Shown: in pieces, positions 11,801 to 26,800 of the stretch
How positions within the stretch are numbered: the stretch's first letter is position 1
How the letters are laid out: each line of letters begins with the position of its first letter
DNA from: Plakobranchus ocellatus
Lineage: Eukaryota > Mollusca > Gastropoda > Plakobranchidae
Direction: 5' to 3'
Length of the DNA: 27,450 bases
Assembly (NCBI GenBank): GCA_019648995.1
Contig: BLXT01008461.1
Span: 80,527 to 107,976 of the forward strand
Position numbers and translations under genes: made by a program
The notes under the pieces: model-generated
Seen by the model: the letters and a program-made list of their open reading frames with translations, nothing else
The model's database searches: none
What the model was told of the DNA's origin: nothing

Positions 11801-14800
11801 ATAAGTGATGTAAGAAAATCATTTTTCAAGCATTACAAATATCCAGTTAAAGCATTCATCAAACTATCGCAAAGTAAACACTAGATGGCTCTTCAATTGA
11901 ACAGACTTTTAACACTATAAACAAAATTGTTCTATGATAAAAATGATTATGCAAACTTCAAATGTTAAATGATTTGTGTATTTTTCACAGTGGCAGACAT
12001 CATACCATCATCATATGAATTTATATTCTACATTTAATTTCTACAGTTAAAGAGAAAAAATATTATAAATATTATAATTGCATGTTTAAAGAAAACTTTT
12101 TACTGATTGAATTTGTTTTTCAAGCATCGGAAAACAAAAACTGACAAAAACATGAGCACAGACCTTTAAAGATTCATAATGCTCCTCTCGTATTTCCTCA
12201 TATTCATCATTGAGATCTTCCAGAAATTCATCCCTCGTATTATCATCACCAAGAGCTGACAACTACAAGAAGAAAGAAATCTTAAATATTAGTCCTTTTT
12301 TTTCACTAAAGGGCATAACATTGAAGGAATTTATGAACCCACTCTTTTGAAACTGCACATCTTTACTCAATTTGCACCAGGCAAAAATCATACAAAGATA
12401 AATTTGAGATCTTTCAAATATTTTTAAATGTTAAAAAAGAAATAGAGTAATGTGGAGGTTGTTTTTGGAGTACTCATTTAGATAGGAAGTAGTAAGAATG
12501 GTTTACTTGATAACCTATATACCTACTCTAACCATGCAAAACCAAATGAAAAGGACCATTTAGATTTTACTGTGCCCTCTATGTTTCTTTTCAGACTTGC
12601 ACACGATAAATATATGCTACTATTCTTCTTACTTTTTGTAGCAGCTTCAGGTCGCATAAAAAAATAAGTTAGGCATATATTTTAAAAAACCTGTAGTATA
12701 AAATAATTCTTAGAAATGCTTACCACAACAACTGCTTTTGATGCATCCAAAACATGTATCACAGGTGAATTCTTACGCGGAGCAACTTTGACAGCTGTGT
12801 GCTGCCTGAAATAAAGATATCACAATGGAGAAAAGATTATGAAAAACGCAGTTACAAGGTGTAGGTCACAACATGTTTGTTTTCAGAATTTTAAGCTTTA
12901 AATTTTACCTTCCCTTTTCTAATCATCCTTAATCGTTTCAAAGAAATTGCAGCTATAAAAAAGAGTAAAATCTATTGCTGAAAAAGAAAAACATTTTGGT
13001 CTTTATGTCAACAGACAAATTGAGTTTCATCTGATAAACTTTTGGAAAAATTCAAATTAACCATCTGATAAACAAAAGAAACACATACTTTGAAGTTGTC
13101 GCTCCACCAATCAAAACTGGAATGTTGAGTCCGACTCTCTCAAATTCTTTAACATTGAAAATCATTTCATCAAGAGATGGCGTGATCAGTCCAGACATGC
13201 CAACAAAATCTACAATTAAAAAAAAATTATTTTTAGAAATAAGGAGAATTCAATTTTTTTTTTAAATTAACACACTTTAAATTAATTGTGCCTTGTTTTC
13301 TAGCAGATAAAGAAAACAACTAGGTTTGTCTTTACTTATTTGTTTTTTGGATATTTTTTTAAAAAGGTGATCTCAGGCTGTTCAGTCCTCCAAAAGCCAG
13401 GGTTTGATTAAGGGTTCAAATTTGAACCCAGACAAAAAAAGTTACTGCAAATATAAAGCCAGATTTTTTAACCAGTGTGTCACCAACATAACGTTACATG
13501 AAAACTTGGAATGTCTATGTTCCTTAAAATAAATCAACATTTATTTGTTTTAAAAAGAGTTATACAAAGAGTAGACAAGGCAAAGAAAAAATTTCAGAGA
13601 ATACAACAGTTTCAGTGTCAAGACAAGTTTAAATGAGGTGCATGAACTAAGCAACAGTGGATGCTGACTTTAATCTGCCAAGAACAATTCTTTTAGCAAT
13701 ATAGAGAATTGTTGCATGAGGCAAAAGCTATTATGACCTTTAAACCTAAAGATGGACATTCTTCTGACATGAACACAACACAAATGAGCATGTCAGTATA
13801 ATTTATGAGGCCGTATCCTGTTGAGCTTAAAGTAAAGCTTAATAAGGATCAAGATGCTCTATCAATAAGATTAGTTACAATAAAAAAGCAGGGCACCAAT
13901 AGTAATTTTTCTGTAGGCTAAATTTTTCATTTGAATGTATAAGGTATTCCTAAAAGTTCACATGAAGTAATAGAATAAATTTTTAAAAATGGTTTCTGAA
14001 CTGTGACAAGCTCTCACCTGCTTTTTCCTTGATACAAGTCTCGATAATTTTCTCACATGGCGTCATCACTCCCAGATCAATCACTCTGCAAAATCAATAG
14101 ATCAGTGCAGGGGTTTGAATTGACCAAGAGTATGAGATGTATTAGCACAATGCTTATTTTTACAAGAAAAAAGTGTTCGCTACAAGTTTTATTTGTTTCA
14201 AATCAAAATAAAAAGATAAACAGTTTTGATAAGACTATTTAAAAAAAAAACAAGCTTTTTCTTTCCTTTTAAAGGATTATGCTGTCTCTATCACTTGACA
14301 GTCTTACACATTACGTGGAAACAAGAATGTTCAGCTTTGGACATTTTTCCTCATTTACAATCCAAACCATTTTCCAAAATTACACTGTACACCTTAAACC
14401 ATGTGCAAATAAAAAATTTGTCCTTTTTTTTTAAATGATTTTAGGATTTGTGATAAATTTTTATGCATAGAGAAGCTTGGACCTTTGAAAGGTTAACATT
14501 TCATTATTTTGGATACAGCTGGCTTTTCTCATGGATGAACAATCTGGCAAGTCTCCGATTTCTTTAGTTCACACTTTTATTTATTCTCTGACTTGCTATA
14601 AATCGTACTGTTTGTTTAAATCCCATACAGGTTTAAGCTCTGATCCGCTGTTACTCACTTGAAATTGTTACAACCTAAGACAACAGAAACAATGTTTTTG
14701 CCAATATCATGAACGTCTCCTTTAACTGTTGCCATGACAACTGTTCCTTGATAGCTGGGCTCCTAGAGATTCAAAGAAATTTTTTTAATATTTTTCATTA

Positions 14801-17800
14801 TTTAGAGAATCCTGAAAAAATTATATCATCAAAATGATTTACACTTCTTTTTTTTTTTTAATCAACTATGTCAAGAAAATTTGCTAGAACAATTTTTTAT
14901 TTAAGTGTAGATTTTCAAATGCATTTTCTATTGAAAGAAGATAACAAATGGTGAGCAAGTAAACATGTTTTCTTTAAATTTTGGCATGTATTTTTGTTAT
15001 ATCAAGCTCTAGAAGAATAAGTAAAACTTATAGAGATCTAATTTTTTAAACATTTTGGTGGAGCCCAAACAAGACAAAGAGCTTAGAAGTTTTTCCTTTC
15101 TGTTTTGAAAACATATTTTAGGTTTTAAGGTCTTAATGGAGCATCTCTAGGTTTTCTCACAAAATGAAGTCAGATGAAGAAAAAAATAGCTTCAAGTTTG
15201 TTAGAGAAAGCAAAAGGATAACAAAAGTTCATCAAGTAGAAAAAAATCTGACATAAACGGTCAGATGGAAAGATTGTGGGATTGGAAACATTTTTATTGA
15301 TAGAGAAAACATAAGACTTCCTTTTGAAGGGGAAAAGAGAGATATGTTAGTTTAATTGTGAAAAAAAGTCTTTACTTAATTTGCAAAAGACGTCTTTGTT
15401 TCATTGAGAAATGAAAAATGTTTTTGTCATTGAGAAAAAAGATAGATGTCTTTGTCATTGGGCAAAAAAAATGCCCCCTGTAAGGAAGGGAAAACTCACA
15501 GCATCCGCAGGGAGACCACTGGCCGCCATCGACTCCTGCCGTTCTTGCTCCATGAAGGGGATCAGGTGACCCACAGCTTTCTTCATCACACGCGCTGACT
15601 TGATTACTTGAGGCAGAAACATTTTCCCAGCACCAAACAGATCACCCACGACACTCATACCCTGAGAATAGAAAAAAAACGAATCATTAGTTGAAGTCTC
15701 TTTTATATACAGCCAATAGCATGTTTCACATTTACAACACTGAGACCTATTGTCTATTTTGGTGATATTGCATTTCTGCCCCTTTTGTTATCACAAGCAT
15801 TTGTGGATTTAGTTTAGCAAGAGCTACATCATTTTGATTTATCCGGGCAAAACAGTAAAAAGCAAACCTGTTCTGTTTGCTTCTCTTTTGTTGTTTTCGG
15901 AGTATGGTAACAAATTACAATTTAGCAAATAACTACAAAATTACTGGGAAAGCAAAGTCAGTTACCAAAAACCGTCGATTGCAATTTGAATGAAATAATT
16001 TTTTTTTTTTTGGGGGGTGGGGAAGATTTTTCTTTCCTTATCATAATAAGTTTAAAAAATTATATTACATCGAGTGTACTGCATAGAAAATACATTTGCA
16101 GCTGAAACTGAATGAAGTGATAACTGAAACAAATTACACTGTAAATCATGGTAGATTGTCAACAGTCACACTATTTCCTTCTTTCGAAATTAATTTATGT
16201 TGGTGATGATTTAAATCTTTTGGTCCACCCATTTTCGTTACTCATAGCAAAATTATAAAAGCTATATTTTATTTCAAACGAAAATATTCTATCTGTATCA
16301 AAGCATTTGCTGCACTAATTGCTCCCTATAGTTTTATAACAGTAAGTAGACAATCTTATTACACTTGACTTACACTCATCAGAGGTCCTTCAATGACATT
16401 GAGAGGCCTGGGATAAAGTTCTTTGTTCACACGTGCCTCCTCTGTATCCTCTATAACAAAAGCATCAATGCCCTGCAAGTGGCAAGAGATTTTGAGAAGT
16501 AATTATGCATTTTATTGGAATGGGAAATTTTTCCTAACATGGCTCATCTGGTAGGGCAGCAGTTTACCATGTGAGACATTTGAGGCTTGAATCCTAGTCC
16601 AGGCCAAGACAATTTTTCATTGCTCCCCCATGCCCACTCAGCGCTACATGAGTAGTTAGGTCGCTTTAGATCCAGCTAAACTAAAGGCAGTGAGGAAAGC
16701 TTTAGCAAACTACTTCAGTATGCCAAGAATAATCAGGACCCTACTCCTGGTTCCTGATGCTTGTACCAAGCAAGTGCCTGGCTTTACTATAAATGATCTA
16801 GTGATAACAAATGTTCGAAAGTCAGATAAAATTTTACATCCTTAAAAAAAAAAATCACTGTCTAATCAAAATTTCAAAAAGATTTATCATGTCCTCAGTT
16901 GCAAGTTTAATGTGGAATTTGTAGATCTCCTTCATAAAGATTACAAACTCCTATGTTATGGCACAGAATCACAACAACTCTTCAGAGTGTTCATCATAAC
17001 TCATTAAATGCAGTTTTTGAGTTTATCAGCCATTCAAAATGTTCAAACTGTGTCTTGGACTTGACTGGAAGAACCCAAACGCTAATGTTTGTAATGAAAG
17101 AGGGCATGGTTTCTGTTTTTTGTACAATGAAAATTGTGTGCATAAGAAAAAAATTAGTACAGGGTAACTGACCTTAATGAGAGAATGAGCCAATCTCTCC
17201 TCTACACTTTTCTGTCTCCATTCATCCCCCCCTGCTGCTTTGGTCATACCTCCTTTCCCTTGATTCTGTGAACAAACGAAGCAGTGAAATAAAGGTCTTT
17301 AAGGTCATCATTTTTTAATCTAAGAAAGTGAAGTTTGTATCATAGCACAGAGAAATTATAGACTTTGGGTGATATATTTTTTTTTTCTGGGCACACAGCA
17401 CTGTGTGTGTTGAGGGAAAACCAGTTTGCCATTCACTGCTGGATGGATTGAACAATGACCACAGCCTCAAGTTCAATCAGACAGACAGCAAGAATTTAGC
17501 AATAACAGGTGACTGGGGCGGGTAGGATGGCAAAGATATGAGGCTTCTAGAGACAAGACTATAATGGATAGGCAATTCATAATGAAGAATCACCTTGTAG
17601 CATGTGCCTACATGTGGAAAGGGATCTTAAAAGCTTTTAGTTTATCATTACATACAAGGCATTTGATGAATAAAAAGAAAAAAAAAAGGTGTAGTCACAA
17701 ATCATCTAATCCTGTAATATATAAATGGGGTCTTAGTTCATGGCATTTCATATCTCATTAAAGTCATGTAAACAAGAAAACAGGCAGAGCTACAAATGCA

Positions 17801-20800
17801 AAGAGATAATGATGAGATTAGTTAAGTTATGAAAAGATACGCAATTCAAAATTCAAGTTTTTTCCCAGCACCTATCTATGACTATCCTTGTTCTTTCTGA
17901 GTAATTTTCATTTGCTTTTAAAACTTCCAAAAAAAAACACATTAATTTGTGAGAAAAACAAAGACTTTGTATTGATGAAAAAAAAACAAACAGTATCAAC
18001 TAAGTCAAGCAAACCTGTGCATATTCCAGTAGTTTCTCTGTGGCGTCAGGATCTTTGTTCCACAAGACATCTTCACACAGTTTCAGAAGTTGAGCTTCAA
18101 TATCATCGTAGACAGGCAGAGCTCCAGCATTCACAATACCCATGTCCATTCCAGCCTTCATAGAGAGACAGAGAGTACAGTAATACAAAAGTAAGAAAGA
18201 TGTGATCTCTTAATCACTTAGCTCTACAACACAATCTTGAAAAATGTCACAGTACTAGCTTACAAAAAAATGCAGGTCCCTGTCACTATCAGTGAAGGTT
18301 CTAACTTAGTAAGAAATGAAACACAAGCGCACATATTTACCTTGATAGCGTGATATAGGAAAACACTGTGCATGGCCTCCCTCACACTCTCCTTGCCACG
18401 GAAAGAGAAGGAAAAGTTGGACACTCCTCCACTAATTCTCGCCCCAGGCAAAGTCTCCTACAAAGCCAAGAATTATACAGAGCAGAGTGAAAAGTCAACA
18501 AATAAGGTTTTTGATTTATTTCTCACCGAAAAAAAAATTAAAAATAACAGTTTTTCAGATTCATTGTGATCTCTTAAATAAAATTATTTCATCTTTTTTT
18601 AGTTTTTGTAATTCAGAGAAATGAATTGCAAGGTGGAAAGAGATTTCTTGAGAAATGACATTGAAAGTAGTTTTTTATTGCCCTGAAAATGTTCATCAAA
18701 GATATTTTGAATGACATAATTCAGTATCTAATCCACACAGTCCATATATTTTTCACAGATGAACTAAATTAGCTTAATAATCTAATTCATTGCAAGAATC
18801 TTTATTTATTTGTTGTCAAGGATGCTGTGTATGAATACTTTCAAATGTTTTTAATAGTAAGCACCAGGCATGTTCATAAAGGATCTATGTGCCGAATCAT
18901 AGACTGAAGAAAAAAAAAAACAGATATTACCTTGATAATTCGAGTGGCCTCAATAAAGGTGATACCATACACATTGTGTTCTTCAATTCCTGTGGCTACA
19001 GTCAGGATGTTTGGGTCAAAGATTATGTCATTAGGGTTAAAACCAAGTTTCTGTGTCAGCAAGTTGTAAGAACGCGTGCAAATCGCAACTTTACGTTCTG
19101 TGTCTGTCGCCTGTTAAAACAAAGAAGGCAAAACATTCTTTCATAAATTTTTTTTTTTTTTAGTAGGACAATCTCTTATATTTGAATATAAACAAAAAAT
19201 GATAACTCAAAAGCCAACATCACATTTTCTATGATTGTACTACTCAAAAAAAAAAATTGCTGTTTTGGAAGCAAAATTATTTACTTAAAAAATCTTCTTC
19301 CTCATCAACCATCAGTTCTAACTATATCATATTCTCTATAGGGCACCAAGATGGCCAATCTCAGATCAGCATGCACAGAGGTCAGTAGGGGAGTAAAGGA
19401 ATTATCCTGCATAGTTGGGGTCAATGGCTTGCATCTTTTTTTTTGTATATAATACCTTATTGTATAAAGTAGAGTCGATGGCTTGCATCTTTCTTCTTTT
19501 ATAAAATGCTCATTCTTTAAAGTAAAATCAGTGCTGATTTTGCATACAGTAGTCTTTTCATAAACAGAAACAAAACATTGATCATTCAAAACTCTAAGAA
19601 AATTGTGTACTTTTGACGTAAACTTTTATTCTACATTTCCAATACTTGAAAATGTGAACTAAATGTGAAAAATTTGAAAAAAACCAGCACACAAAAATCC
19701 TGTAGAACACTTTCATGAGATATATCCTTAAACACAAACATCAGTAGTTAAAAACATGATCACGCTTCATTGACAGTTGTCCAAGTGAACATTTCTAGAA
19801 GCTCACCTGTCCCTCCTCATCAAAAGCCATCACGACCAAAGCTCCGCCAAACTTTCTGATAATGTTGGCTTTTCTGAGGAAATCCTCCTCCCCCTCCTTC
19901 AAACTGATGCTGTTCACAACGCACTTTCCCTGGCTGCATTTGAGTCCTGCCTCCACAACGGAAAAGTTGGAAGAGTCTATGCATAAAGGTACCTATATCA
20001 CAACAACAAAAAAAGAGCAAAAACATTTAAAGAAAGTATATATGGTAAGGTTAAAAATTGCACATTGAGAAGAAATATTACTAGAAAACACAATAAAACT
20101 TGTAAAAGTTGGTCAAACATGATGATACAAGAGAGCCAGTATAGAAAATAACTTGTAATATTGAAAAAAAAAAAACACTGTAAATCAGTAAAAATATCAA
20201 TATCATACTGTTTTTTAATGGAAAACATCTGAGATTTATAACCCTTTTCAAAGCCAAACACTTGAAAACAATAGATTACACAGAGGGAATTAATAAATCT
20301 TTACTCATTTTTTATCTATTTAACTAAAGAATCTTCAGAGCTGTCATTATGAGATCTTTCCTATGCTGGGTTCATCAATGAATAAAAAAAAACTAAGAAA
20401 CTGAAGCCTGCGCTAACTTTGCAAAGTCAATTCGGATTACCGAACAAACTGCTGGTCAAGTTTTTTGTAAAGCCAGATGGTCTGTATTTAGTGTCAACTC
20501 AGGGTTTGCCATTGCTTAAACAACTTTCACAACCATGCCAATACTTTATAAGATATTATTATTGTGTGTCACAAACTCCTCATAAGATTTTTTATATTTC
20601 TTCAAAATTTTTCAGTGAAACTTCATCAACAATATTAAAAGGTTAGAGTTCCTTAATGAAACTTGTGTGTGTGCATAAATAGGTTCATGTGGTATTTTTT
20701 TTCGTTTTATTTGGAGGAAAGAAATTTCTTGACAGTTACCTCATTACTTCAGGTTAAATGGTGAAGAAAATTGACAATTGTTACCCGTGATATCTCAGGC

Positions 20801-23800
20801 TCTGACGCAATGAGATTGACAAATGTTGTCATGGCTGAGATTCCGTCCAACATACCCTCGTCCATGTTTATGTCGAGCACTTGAGCTCCATTTTCCACCT
20901 GAACTTTGGCTACTGACAAAGCTTCCTGAGAATATCATAAATGTGAAAGGCAGAATTTTAATAAGAGTCAAGTAAACAATAGATATAAATTAAATGTTTA
21001 TATTTTTTTTCTGCTTCGTGTTACTTTTAGGAAAAAAACGACAAATGGGCCCAATATCTGGGGCATATGATGAAGCCGTGCTGTCACTGGTTTTTAATAT
21101 AATGGAGCTCATTTTTAATAGCCAATTTAGACAAGATGTAAAATTTGGCTAATCCAGATTTATTTGAACTGGTTCCAAGACACTTGCACCAAGAAGTCTT
21201 CTTTTATTTTTATACACATTTATACACACCCTTGACCTAAATATTCAAACACATAAGTTACAACAGTTAAATTTCAAGAAAAAAGTAGAAAAGTCATATT
21301 TCACAATTATGCAATGATGTTTAAAAAAATGTTGCATCCATTTAGGGTGACACTTTTCTTGCAAAAAAAAACAAATGTACTTTAATTTTAAATGCCTTTT
21401 GACTACTTTCATCCCACACAAAACACACTTTCCCTAGGGAGCAAAGGGTGGTGGCAGATGAGTGTTCAAAATTTTATCTATACTCACTTGCCAAATTCAT
21501 TAGACATTTAGAAATTCTCTTTCCTCTTAAAATATTTGTATAGAAAGAAATAACTTCTTTTTTTAAGGTTTTTAGGAGAAGCTAGAGACAGAATACTGAT
21601 TACACTCTAATAGTTCTATAGTAGAAGGGATGATACACGATGTTCTAACACTTCCAGAGAAAAAAATTCTGATTACAGCTTCAACTGTTCTCTACTTTTG
21701 TGTAGCGTTACTGAACTCACCTCATATTTCCTTGTTTTGATGAGGCGGCAGAAGCGTTTGGAGCCTGCAACATTGCATCGCTCACCAATGTTCACAAAGT
21801 TAGTTTCTGGTGTTAGGTAGAATGGCTCCAACCCTGGAGAAAATATTGATTGTTTAAAAATCACAGTTTAAATGCATGTGATATTTTGAAATTGTTGAAG
21901 TTACACCAATGTCATTGGAATAAGATTAAGAATTAAGACAGAAAAAAGCCTGAAAAACAATCAATAAATAATTTTAACAAATCAATATATATGCATCTTA
22001 ACCCTCTAACCTGATAAAAATTGTGATGATGAGAGACAAGCGATAGAACTGTCTTTTCCCTAACTTTTGATCTTCAAAAATGTTTTATGAGTATACATTC
22101 CAAAATGTATGTGTGTTTGTTTTGTGCATGTGACAGATGTCTAGAGTTCTGCTTCTGCTCTCTTTGTCTCTTTGTAAGAACTCATTTTTTTCAACATAAT
22201 TTTTGACAGAGCAGACTCAAATTTTGCGTTTTATAACATTTTTCTTTTCTCAAGCTAGGAGACAAATTTTCTTTCAGATACTATGACAAAGTGACAAGAA
22301 TGAATTATGAGGTCATAATTTTGTTAGCTTTTTTTCTAAAATGAAATCCTGAAAAAAAAAGAAGATTGTCAAGCTAAACAAAGAAATTTAATCACTTTTC
22401 TTTAAGCAGTTGTAAAGTTTTTGACAAGCAAATAGTTTTTTTGGTTTTTTTTAATGGCTATAGATTGTAAGAATTCTGCCCCAAGTGTTAGGCTCCTTGT
22501 GAAGACAGATGCAGTAAAAGTTGCTAGTTTTGAACTGCTACTTTAAAAAACAAATGTGGTAAAAAAAAATTTTTTTTAAGCAAAAAATCAAATCATATCA
22601 CCTGATATACAACAGTGGCCTTCATGCAAATGCTGTGGTGGAGTTCTTGGCTTGTACTTCTTTGATGCTTCAGCAATTGCCCTGCAGACAAAAAATGAAC
22701 ACAGTCTTTAATGATACTCCTGGCACAAACCAGTCAGTAATGCTCATAATCTTTGGCCCAATTGGTCACTGAAACTTTTCAAAACAAAATTAGAAACATG
22801 ATGAATAAGAGAGAAGAAAACATGAAGTAGTCTAGTTTCCTTTTTTGATATTATGATTTCAAAAAAGAAGTTAAAGTTATTAATATTACAGCTATATCAA
22901 AAATAAGTATGTGGGATCTAAAGGGATATCAATGAAATTAGGTACATCAATAATCTGCTATGTAACCTAAAGCTTATGATTCATTCCCAGATTTAAAGAA
23001 AGAATGTCAAATGTAAAGCTTTAATACTTAAAGCATGTTCTTTTTTTGTTAGGCAACTTTTTATTGCCAACCAGCAACAGAATCAGTAATTTACCCTCTG
23101 CATTTTCTGTTTTCAAGCGCTAGAGGAAAGGACGTTTATTAAAATATATACACATCAGTCTTTGGATAAACGGAGAAGTTTGATTTTTTTCAAAGGTTAG
23201 TTTAAATTTCAGGCTACAAGAAGTTCACAATGTGTTAATAAGCAAGTTCCCTAGATGGTGGTAGCAACCAGTCTCCCTGCCAGTCTATGATGATGGTTTG
23301 AGAGTGAAATTACTTTGATGTACTGAACTAACCATGATTTTTTGGACCACATGGTGCTACATACTTTGGGCAACCAGAATCAGGTTCAGTTTTCCCAACC
23401 TCAAGTTGTAGAGAAATTTTCACTCACTTAATGTGACTTGGCTGTGTGCCGCAGCAACCACCAATGATGTTGATCAAGCCATCTCTCATAAACTCCTGAA
23501 AAAGTAAAAAATGGAAGATGATTCAGGAGGTGAATGGACAAAAGTGATGTGATGATTCAAGTGGTGAATGGGTAAAAGTGATGTGGTATTTCAAGTGTTG
23601 AATGGATAAAAGCAATGTGATGATTGAAGTGTTGAATGGATAAAAGTGATATGATGATTCAAGTGGTAAATGGACAAAAGTGATGATTCAAATGGTGAAT
23701 GGATAAAAGTGATATGATGATTCAAGTGGTGAATGGATAAAAGTGATATGATGATTCAAGTGGTGAATGGATAAAGGTGATGATTCAAGTGGTGAATGGG

Positions 23801-26800
23801 TAAAAATGATGTGATGATTCAAATGGTGAATGGACAAAAGTGATATAATGATTCAAGTGGTGAATGGATAAAAGTGATATGATGATTCAAATGGTGAATG
23901 GATAGAAGAAGTGATGCGATGATTCAAATGGTGAATGGATAAAAGTGATATGATGATTCAAGTAGAGAATGGGTAAAAGTTACGTGAATTTCTCCAAAAT
24001 TGTAGGCTGGAATTTGAAGTGCATGCGTATGTTGTAAATAAAGAGAAGGGAAGGCTGAGTAAACAGTGAATTTTGAAATGGCATACATTTTACATGATTT
24101 ACTGAAGATAGTCAAAAAGGCATGACATTTTGAGAGACATTTTTTTTTTAAATGTATCTTTATTTGTCTGAGCTTCAAACAGCATTAATATTTTTTGAGC
24201 TGAATAGCAATCTTTAATATTTTACAGAATTTTCTGGGTATATATGTATGTAAATTTTTCTGAATCAGAACAGTATTTACTTACCTTTATTTGTGCTGTC
24301 ATTTGTTCTGGTGTTTCATCATATTCACCAAATGTATTTGGCAAACCTAAAATGAAGATATTTTAAAAAAAGAACAGCCAAAGTTAAAATGAATAAATAA
24401 TGGAAATTTGATCTTATAGTTTCGCCACATCTGGTGAGATATTTAACTTGATTTGGACACTTGGGAAAAACTTTGTCTTGCAAAAGAGACTCAGGGACAC
24501 AATAAAACATCATGAAAAGATGTAGCTAAAAAAGTTAAAACAAATTCAAAAAGCAAAAAACATTGTTCAATACAAACAATAAAATTAATTTATGAAAGAA
24601 CAACACTCGTGACACAAAAATGGCTTGGGTGATTATAAAAGTGGGGAAATACACAATTAAATAATCATTATTTTCTTAACATTTTTTAGGAAAAGGAAAA
24701 ACATCTACTACAACAGAAAAAAAAATATAAGAAGTTTGTATTATGTCAATAAAGTCAGATTTGAGAGATTAGATTTCTCCCCTTAGCTTGGCTTATCTTA
24801 CCAGCATTAGGATAGCAGAGCACATAGGCAGACGTGTTCTTGCTGACAGCCTCTATGAATGGCCGCATCTCGCTGGCCCCCAGAGCACAGTTCAGACCCA
24901 TGCACATTGGTTGGGCATGCGACACACTCACTATGAATGCCTCTGTCGTTTGGCCAGACAAAGTCCTGCCACTTTTGTCTACAATTGTACCAGAAATCTA
25001 GAGGCCAGGCGGTCATGAAAAGAAAACCAAAACAGTATTGATGAAAAAAAGTTGCACTGTTTTGTAGGACCATAAGTGATTATTCCTTTTTTTCCTCAGA
25101 AAAATGAACAAGTTAAATTAAAATACAGGAAAACAAAGGGAGGAAAACCCTTTTTTTTTTTAAGAAAAAAAAATTAAGATGGTCAGAAAAGGTCAAACAG
25201 TGAATAAATGCAAAAGAATTAGATCACACAAGAAAAAAAGATACAGTCGAAAAAAACAGAAAATTATGAGTTGAGAAATGCATATGTGCAGACTAAGAGA
25301 TACATAGATAGCAAAAGTTTTTAAAGGTGTGGGAAATTAAAGTAAAAGAAAATAATAGATGGAAATGCAGACAAAAAGTCCGAGTCATTCTTTTCCAAAC
25401 AGATAGAAAGATAAGTGGAGGGATGGACAAAGAGCCTGCCTCATAAAAATGCACTCACAAAAATGGGCACCCTGGGGTATCCACTTTCAAACACATTGTC
25501 AATGGCATATATGGCAGCTTTAGCATTTGCCGTATCGAAGATGGTTTCCACAAGCAGAACATCCACACCACCATCTAACAGACCCTTGGCCTGCTCTGAG
25601 TATGCGTCAACAAGCTGATCAAAAGCTACAGGCCGCAGATTAGTGAAGAGAAGAGCATAATTACAATTTTGATAACTCTGATATTTGCCTCTAAAAATTT
25701 TCTGAATAGAATTTTTTCCAGTCACTCTTGCCCTTGCCTTTAAAGTAGAAAAAAAAAAAAAGAACATAACAGATCAGCCAATAATTGATAGTTTAGCACG
25801 AATTATTAACCAGCAAAACTTTAACATTCAAATATTTATCTCATCATTCTTAGTAGCAAGTTAACCTCATCAAGCATGGTACTCTTTGATCCAATACTGA
25901 TTCTACATGTGTAGCAGAATAGCCCCTGGACACCAGGTACCTACCATGCAATGGTAATCTAGTCATATGTTTTAAAAAAATATTAAATATAAGAAATTAT
26001 AATAAATATGTTTTTTTTTTCAAGATGACAGCATAAATGCTATAAAAGAAAACTACAGTTGTAAAATATGATGAAGATCTGAATTTACAAAATTTAAAGA
26101 CATCATTTTATTGAGCACAGAATGAATGGCAAAGTCATTACCTCAATAAACAAAAAAATAATGTCCTGAAAAAGCTTTAAAACAAACTATGTCCTTAAAA
26201 GCTTCCAATTCTACAATTTTTCATAGTGCTGTAGCCTGATGGAGAGCCTCAGATTACCTTGAAAACCAAACCAAATCAAACTAAACAATCAGCAGCTTAT
26301 TTTGTGTGGGTTAGTCACAAATCTTAAAATAAGAAATAATTGTAACGGAAATGTAGATGGAGGATTTTTAAAGCAAAGTTTCGCATATTTAGAACTCACT
26401 GATGTTTCGGAATTCTGGTTTTTCCACTGAGGGTGATATAGACAGAGTTCTGTTCGTTGGTCCCATCGCCCCGGCAACATAGCGACGAACACCTGCGGAG
26501 TAACAATGCAAACATTTACTTGTGGCAAAATCCACCAATTCCTCTTAATCAAATTAAGTTAACGTCCCCGGAAAGATTCCTCAACGCTTCTAAGTAGTCA
26601 CAATCATAACACTTGATCTTTTCCTTGTAACTCTATGATCTATCTAATCTATGTTTTCAACATCAAACATCTTCTGTCAAGTCTATAGCTAGAAACAGTT
26701 TGACACTTTCTCTTCTCTGCCCTCCCCTCACTACCACCCAACACCGCCTCCCCCTAGCTTTGCCGTTGCCTTATTCTTCTGCCTTTGATTTTCAAGCATT

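Noticed and set aside
23517..23985. CRISPR array
   Set aside because: Units are directly adjacent with no unique spacers, in an intron of an animal gene; this is a minisatellite.
24788..25018. 76-codon plus-strand frame
   Set aside because: Antisense shadow of MTR exon W4, kept open by the coding composition of the real exon.
26289..26552. 87-codon minus-strand frame at exon W2
   Set aside because: Same strand as MTR but the wrong frame; the family match and phase continuity hold only in the frame used for W2.
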